A stretch of 64,000 bases of DNA from Diphasiastrum complanatum (lineage: Eukaryota > Streptophyta > Lycopodiopsida > Lycopodiales > Lycopodiaceae), in the NCBI GenBank assembly GCA_029204225.1, contig CM055105.1:52154331-52218330 (forward strand). Reading direction: 5' to 3'. Of the stretch, positions 58,519-64,000 are shown one piece after another (position 1 is the stretch's first letter; each line of letters begins with the position of its first letter). Position numbers and translations under genes: made by a program. The notes under the pieces are model-generated. The model was not told the origin of the DNA. It saw nothing but the letters and a program-made list of their open reading frames with translations, and did not search any database.

Positions 58519-60389
58519 TGTTGAAATTCTAGCTTGACCATTTTTGGTCACATGCATTGTAATTGGCAAAAAGACGATGTAAATAGATGCCACACGTGCC
58601 AAATCACAAAGGATGCTTTCCAAAGACTTCATTCCTCATATTACATTGTGATAGAATCTTTGAAATGAGGCCAAAGTGTGCTTAGGTAAGCTAGAGAAAT
58701 TATAGGAGCTAGAAATAGCATGTTTTACATTGTTTTTGGATCTTGAGTCCTTGACTCCATATTAGGGTGGATCCAATGACCTATTAGGGTAGATGTTAGG
58801 ACTAGGTTGTGATAAGTACAGAGATGCCTTAAAACATTCAGATCCAAGCTTGAAATGTATAAATGTATCATGGGATCTCCATCCAAATATGAAAAAAAAT
58901 CTAGTTTTTCCACTTCTATCAACATTGTCTTTTGGTGGCGAGTTCTAGCTATTGGATGTGAGTGTTCTTATGCATTAATTGCTTGGTTTGGAAGGTATCG
59001 AACCTGTTTATAGGTCTGAGAAGCTTGTTGTACTTTACTTTGATTCATTTGATCAAATCTATGTGCCTAATGTGGAGTTAAATGCCAAATTTGCTAGTTT
59101 TGGTAACTAGTTTTGATTCTAGCTCATCGTTTGGATCTAGATCTTTGATTTGTGCATCCTTGTTGACAAGTTTTATGTCTTAGAATCTGTTAACTAGTTC
59201 TTTGTTTCTTTACTTCTTTTGCTGCTTGTTTTACAACTTTAACAGCTTGGTATTCTGCTTGTCAGCAGAAATTGTGGGCACTTCTTGAGATTAACTTTCT
59301 TGTTTTAAGGCCCAGATTAGGCAGAAGGGACTGAATATCGATGTAGTATTGTCCTACCTATCAAAGGACATCCACATGGGTCTTGAACTGAATGCACATG
59401 CATAATCAACCAAAATACAAGCCAATGCACTCAACAAATGATCTACGTTATTGTTCAGTTGAACAACAATGGATTCCTACTTCTATTTTGCTGCAAAAAG
59501 AACTAAAATCAGATTCTACACCACTTTACTTGCATAAATTGACAAAACAAGAAACAAGAACTAATCTACAGCATGTTAGAAGTCCAAGAATCAAGAAACC
59601 AACCAGTCTTTTGATTCTTGGACATCCCAAGAAGATCAAGAACTAGAATGTTAGAGAATATGCAAGATTTATGCCACATTTTTAGCCTATTTAGTTTACT
59701 TGAATGTTGGCTCCTACATTAATCCACAAGAAAACATAAAATATAATCCACAACTAGGAAAGCAAGAAAACTAATCCACTCTAAATCCACAACCACACAC
59801 AATATGAATGGAAGGGCATAATCATAGGGACATCACTCAAGAAAACCATCATGATCAAGGAGCTCATTGGATGCATCTAACTCATGGAGGCTCTTCTCAT
59901 TTCAGCATGGAGTTGATAGAATACACAAAAAGCTCCTCTACTCAAAGAAGGAGTCTCTTAAATAAGCAAGAGAGCTCCTTAGGTGGCATCCTAGTGGAAT
60001 TTTCACATTTCACAAATTACAAGTGGAATAATGCTCTCCACTAGAGGTCACCATCAAAAGGTGGCTCACTCTAATTTCTTTAAGAGGGGTCTACTTGCAT
60101 ATATTACATTTGCCTAGAAATACTAGTTCCTACATGGTCATTCCATCTTCTGGGATTCACCATGAGCCTTACACAGTTCTTGCTTGTCATTACTGCTAGT
60201 ATTCTTTGGCTCTCATACTCGGCTCTTGGTCTTCATTCGTCTCGTCTTCTCACAGATCTCCTCGGTCTAAGGTGAGAGGTGCTCTTGAGCTGCTCTGTCC
60301 GAGTATCTTCGAGATTCGTAAGAATCAGCCAACAATCCTCCATCACTTTTAGGATTGATTGGGATTCATTTTGCAATAAAATTTTGTGA
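58519..60389 (+). repeat. 5' LTR of element I (interrupted)
   Basis: Starts TGTTGAAATTC; the right end AAAATTTTGTGA is degenerate (the copy at 31943 reads AAAATTTTGTCACA on its minus strand). Without the insertion at 59161-60339 the LTR is about 690 bp. Confidence 0.75.
59161..60334 (+). mobile_element. Solo LTR of family H, duplication ATCCT
   Basis: 1174 bp, starts TGTTGACAAG, ends GCCAACA, flanked by ATCCT at 59156-59160 and 60335-60339. The uninterrupted site is seen in the related copy at 31943-32160. Other copies of this LTR: 653-1550 (inverted) and 32566-32823 (partial). The open frame 59392-59646 lies wholly in the LTR and is not called as a gene. Confidence 0.9.
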
Positions 60390-60402
60390 TGGTATCAGAG
60401 CC
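60390..60402 (+). other. Primer-binding site, initiator tRNA-Met (element I)
   Basis: TGGTATCAGAGCC directly after the LTR. Confidence 0.9.
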
Positions 60403-61199
60403 TAATCAAAAGTGAGCTTTAGATTTGATTTTCTCAAGCTTAGATCCTAGATTTGAGTAGTATTGGCTTTGTCCTTGCTACTAGTTGCTAATCTAGTGAT
60501 TGTACCTCCAAATTTGGTTTCATTTGAGTGAGAATAGATCAAAGGGAACTTGTTTTGCTGAGTTATAGTTGTAGGAACCGAGATTGACCCATTTTCATTC
60601 AACTAGATCAAATTAGAAAGTTCTTATGAGTTGAATCTTGGAGTACATTTATTCTAGTAGAGATTTTCATAAGGATTTGAATGCCACCACTCTTTAGAAG
60701 TTTGGATCAGCCATTTGAGAGCTTAATTAGGTTGTTTTTTAGGCTTCTTAAGGTCCTAAAATACACCTTTTAGGTTCAAATCAAGTGTTTTGATGATCTC
60801 TTCATCTAGAAATGCAAAACTAGTAAAAATTGTGTTTCTATTCTACTCGGTTTTAGATAGGTTTATGATTGGACATATCAATATGATTCAACCTAAATCT
60901 AAAAGGATCTATTTGTAAGACATATGTGTGTTATAAAGTGCTCAGTATAGATGGATTCACCCTTCTTGTAAAGTTGAGACTAAGGAGGAGACTAGTTTTG
61001 ATCAAATCTATACTATATTGAGCTAGGTTTGGATCTAGTTTGGATATTGAAGATAGATCAAGCTCAAGATCATCTTAGATCTTGTTGAGAAATCAGAGAG
61101 TGATTCATCTCAAGTCTCAAAGAGAGTGGGATAGCTAGTAGTGATCATATCTTGTACAAACTATCTTGTTTCATTGAATCTATCTCCCTATCATTGAAG
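60403..61199 (+). other. Leader of element I
   Basis: About 800 bp of non-coding leader, no features recognised. Confidence 0.7.
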
Positions 61200-62084
61200 A
61201 TGGCATCCATAAGTGCCTATCTTTTGGATTCTAATGATAGATTGAACTCTTCAAATTATTTAATTTGGAACTTAAGAATGGAATCCATTCTTGTCATGCA
61301 AGACTTGATGGATATTGTGAATGGACAGGAAGATGAGTCAATCCATCCACAAGAAGTAACTAAATACAAGAGAAGGTGCAAGGTTGCACTTCATTGTATT
61401 AAAATAAATGTTGCAAATGATTTGCTCAAGGAAGTAGGAGCATCTACCTTAGCCCAAGAGGCTTGGGAGACTCTTCAAAAGATCTCTGAGTCCAAGAATA
61501 CCTCAAGATTACTTTCCCTCAAGAACCAAGTTCTTCAATGTTTCCAAGGGAAGAGTGAGAGTGGACATCAATTTGTTTTGAGAGTAAAAGATTTGAACAA
61601 AGAGCTTACTTATGTTGGTAAACCTATTAAAGAGAGTGAGCTTGTGCAAATAGTTTTGAATGGCTTATGTAGTGATTTTACTAACCTTGTCCAAAGCTAT
61701 GCCATCATGGGAAACTTTCCTACAATTGAAGACCTTCAAAGTGTGTTGATGGCCGAGGAGAGTAGGAAGGCTCATATCAAATCAAGGATGGAGAGGATCT
61801 CCATCAATGATGGTGATGACAAAGCCTTATTTTTCAAAGGCAAAGGCAAAGCAAAGAGCAAGGGAGGAGCATTCAAAAAGGAGCAAGCAAAGTATGGAGA
61901 TCAAGGAGGATCTACATCATCATCATCACAAGTCAAGATCAAAAAGGGCAAATCTAAGATCAAGTGCTACTATTGTAGCAAGATGGGACACTATGCCTCG
62001 GAATGCTTCAAGATGAGGCAAGCTCAAAGTCAAGCCAACATTGGACGAGAGGAGGAGAGAGTTATCATGAGGACTCACTCATGA
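61200..62084 (+). CDS. copia gag, intact (element I)
   Basis: 294 residues from ATG 61200 (MASISAYLLDSNDRL); the frame is open 16 codons further upstream, but this start matches related gags. UBN2-type core over about 15-200, Lys/Gly-rich linker, zinc knuckle C256-x2-C259-x4-H264-x4-C269 (CYYCSKMGHYASEC). No stops. In the complete element gag and pol are one frame; here the frame closes at 62084, after which the protease lies in another phase with stops, so the natural fusion is lost. It could still make capsid protein if expressed. Confidence 0.85.
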   Translation: MASISAYLLDSNDRLNSSNYLIWNLRMESILVMQDLMDIVNGQEDESIHPQEVTKYKRRCKVALHCIKINVANDLLKEVGASTLAQEAWETLQKISESKNTSRLLSLKNQVLQCFQGKSESGHQFVLRVKDLNKELTYVGKPIKESELVQIVLNGLCSDFTNLVQSYAIMGNFPTIEDLQSVLMAEESRKAHIKSRMERISINDGDDKALFFKGKGKAKSKGGAFKKEQAKYGDQGGSTSSSSQVKIKKGKSKIKCYYCSKMGHYASECFKMRQAQSQANIGREEERVIMRTHS

Positions 62085-62840
62085 TGTCAACCTTTTCATC
62101 ATCAAATGTCAATGGTGAGGGTACTTGGTAGATAGATAGTGGGGCTAGCTCTCACATGTCGGGTAAAAGGGAGTATTTTTCTCAACTCACACCTTACGTA
62201 GCACCTATAAAGTCCATTTTCATAGCAAATGATCATGAATGTAAAGTTGAAGATGTGGGATCCACTCCCTTATGCTTATGATCTTCCAAGAAGACTAAGA
62301 TAGATGGTGTTCTCTTCATTCCTAGCATCACTAAGAATCTGCTTAGTGTTGGATCATGGTTTCATTGTGGAGTTCTCTACTAATATATGCAATATCAAGA
62401 AGAATGGGAAGATCATAGCAAGAGGAAGAAGCTTTGGGAGGTTGTTTAAGCTTGATGCTTTTGTAGATCCTAACCAATTTGTGATAGTAGCCAAGGAGGA
62501 CAAGATGACCACAAATGATTTGTGGCACAAGAGGCTTGGTCACATCAACACCAAGTCTATGGAAGTCATGTGCAAGGAGGAGCTTGCTCTAGGCCTTCCA
62601 ATATCCATGGAAAAGGAGGAAAAGGTTTGTGAAGCATGTGCTTTGTCTAAAGCACATAAGTTGCCTTTCTCTAACCTTTTCTTCTTTCTTCGAACGTTTA
62701 AGTTGATTCATTTGGATGTACATTTTGCTAGCACAAAGAGCAATGGTAGAGCCACAATGTTTGTAATATTGAATGATGAATCCTCTAAGAATCATATTGG
62801 CAAAGATATGGTTGATATCAAGGAGGAGCTTGATAAATAG
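62085..62840 (+). pseudogene. Protease and pre-integrase region (element I)
   Basis: After gag the protease motif IDSGASSHMSGK (about 62135-62170) is preceded by a TAG where Trp is expected (W*IDSG). A deletion after LLSVG shortens the next region. The frame 62304-62840 then carries LWHKRLGHINTKSM, CEACALSKAHK (His/Cys zinc site) and LIHLDVHFASTKSNGRA (first catalytic Asp of integrase). At VILNDE the frame jumps to NHIGKDMVDIKEELDK, the IN-RT linker, removing the rest of the integrase core. Confidence 0.75.
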
Positions 62841-63010
62841 GAGGAGCAAAATCCGAGAGCTTCTACTATTCCAAGGAGAGCCACAAGAGCAAAGACGGAT
62901 CTATCAATGCTCATTTTTGTGGATAGGGAAAGGAAAGTTGGAAAGGGAGGTACATTGTGTACTTCATTTGTTGAGTTTTTTAATGAAGTCCCTTTGAATT
63001 CTAAAGTATG
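62841..63010 (+). pseudogene. IN-RT linker scrap (element I)
   Basis: Continues the linker after a TAG at 62838: IPRRATRAKTDL is the counterpart of PRRSSRSKAEPS in the intact element. No RT core follows. Confidence 0.6.
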
Positions 63011-63039
63011 AAATTTAAGGCGGTTGTGATATCTACTTA

Positions 63040-63890
63040 CTCTTGAGTGTGCTAGAAATAAGCATGACATTTTCAATCATAAGTTGAAAGATTTTGACTT
63101 CATTTTCAAAGAGGCATATTGTGAACTTTGTATGAGAGTAGTTGAATCATCTTTGAAGGACACTTACATCCATACAAGAGTATTTGGCCTTATTAGTTTC
63201 AAGTTCAACAAGTATGTAATGCAAATTGCTAGTGGTAAGCAATTGTGGACTAGTCAATTGTGGACTAGTAAATTTGGTATAAATAATCTTGGTGATTGTT
63301 TTGTTGACTTGAAAGATCATATTGAGAAGGAGAACATTCAGGTTTGGAGACTTGAAAACAAAGTCCTTGAGAGTCTTGAAGCAGATCATGGTTTGGATCC
63401 ATGTTTTTCATCATCAATACCAAGAGGGAGTGAGCATGATGAAAAAAAAAGACATCAAGGAGGAACCCGAGAAGGAGCACTTGTCTCAAGGAAAAAGAGA
63501 CCTAAATCTACATCAATATGAAGGTTTGGGTAAAGAGAAAGGAGCAGCAAGGAAATTTATCCATATCTCCCTTTACTCATCTTATTTTGTGTTTGATAAA
63601 TGTCATGTATTTGACAAAGTCCTTTGATGATGCTAGTATGAACATTGTCTTTCATTCTATATCTTATGATGATGAAATAATGATCATTACTACTTTGATT
63701 GGAGTTTCAAATATGTATTCAAAGGCCTCATCTTGTGATCCATTCACTCTTGAATTTCCAAGGAATGAAGACCTTCATTGGAAGGATGCCAAGTTGGAGT
63801 TCATTGTTTTGGTGGATAAAGTCAAGATGGTGATATCTCAAGCTTTGGACAACTTGGAGCTCAAATTATGTTCTTATTGTAATGAGTGAT
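63040..63890 (+). repeat. Anonymous segment in place of RT/RNase H (element I)
   Basis: Two open frames (63084-63521, 145 codons; 63518-63889, 123 codons) without a known motif. The first part (63060-63420) is related to the minus strand of 42950-43420. The repeat TTGTGGACTAGT occurs twice near 63243-63270. 63891-64000 shows nothing further. Confidence 0.5.
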
Positions 63891-64000
63891 CATACTCACT
63901 ACATACATCAAGAACCTGTAAATTATATTGTTTTTATGCATGTAATCATTAGAGAAACTCGGAGCTCAAAGAGGGCCTTTGAAAAAGATGTTTTTTTATT

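Larger units (their letters stand above)
58519..64000 (+). mobile_element. Ty1/copia element I (runs off the window)
   Basis: 5' LTR (58519-60389, split by a solo LTR), primer site 60390, leader, intact gag (61200-62084), and collapsed pol: protease with stops, His/Cys integrase domain, a jump from the integrase core to the IN-RT linker, then an anonymous segment to about 63890. No RT or RNase H is seen before the window ends. It was inserted into a type-B scrap of the satellite array. Confidence 0.8.

Noticed and set aside
59392-59646. 84-codon frame conserved at 1090-1344
   Set aside because: Both lie in copies of the same LTR; conservation follows from LTR homology.

Overview
The window is nuclear DNA of a land plant with a repeat-rich genome. 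It is AT-rich, has long (GA)n, (TC)n and (GT)n microsatellites, plant-type spliceosomal intron borders, and nearly back-to-back Ty1/copia LTR retrotransposons with initiator-tRNA-Met primer sites. I see no intact host gene. Two broken non-transposon genes, a DUF7869-type protein and an N4/N6 DNA methyltransferase-like fragment, hint weakly at a non-flowering plant (bryophyte, fern, lycophyte or gymnosperm); this is inference.

Layout. 1-5.2 kb: gag zinc-knuckle fragments, an inverted LTR copy (family H), a ~24-bp minisatellite and a broken Gypsy-type gag. 5.2-7.5 kb: a copia-derived segment and, on the minus strand, the DUF7869-like gene broken by one stop. 7.56-10.74 kb: copia element D, 3'-truncated, ending at a perfect 55-bp hairpin; then the spliced methyltransferase-like fragment (11.07-11.87 kb). 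12.4-26.6 kb: a nest on the minus strand. Element C (outermost) contains element B, whose leader contains a complete, very young copia element (17146-23459; 862-bp LTRs with one mismatch; one 1336-aa gag-pol ORF; duplication CTCAA). 26.7-37.6 kb: a solo LTR, a tandem duplication of LTR plus leader, a chromovirus-like Gypsy tail, and two decayed copia pol remnants. 37.8-41.3 kb: a B-type gag element interrupted by a deletion derivative. 41.3-58.5 kb: a tandem array of ~860-bp monomers in a three-monomer (~2.5 kb) higher-order repeat, invaded by a non-autonomous copia element (42188-44591) and a gag-only LTR element with a tRNA-Asp primer site (46877-52583). 58.5-64 kb: copia element I, its 5' LTR split by a family-H solo LTR, with an intact gag and a collapsed pol.

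How the parts fit. Six insertions are framed by visible 5-bp target duplications (CTCAA, CGAAA, CAAGT, CAAAG, AACTA, ATCCT), so the order of nesting can be read directly. Only the 17146-23459 element keeps all enzymes. The others keep gag and/or protease but have lost integrase, reverse transcriptase and RNase H, in several cases with an anonymous segment in their place, so they look like dependants of intact relatives. All frames were read by eye; family names rest on motifs, not on database searches.
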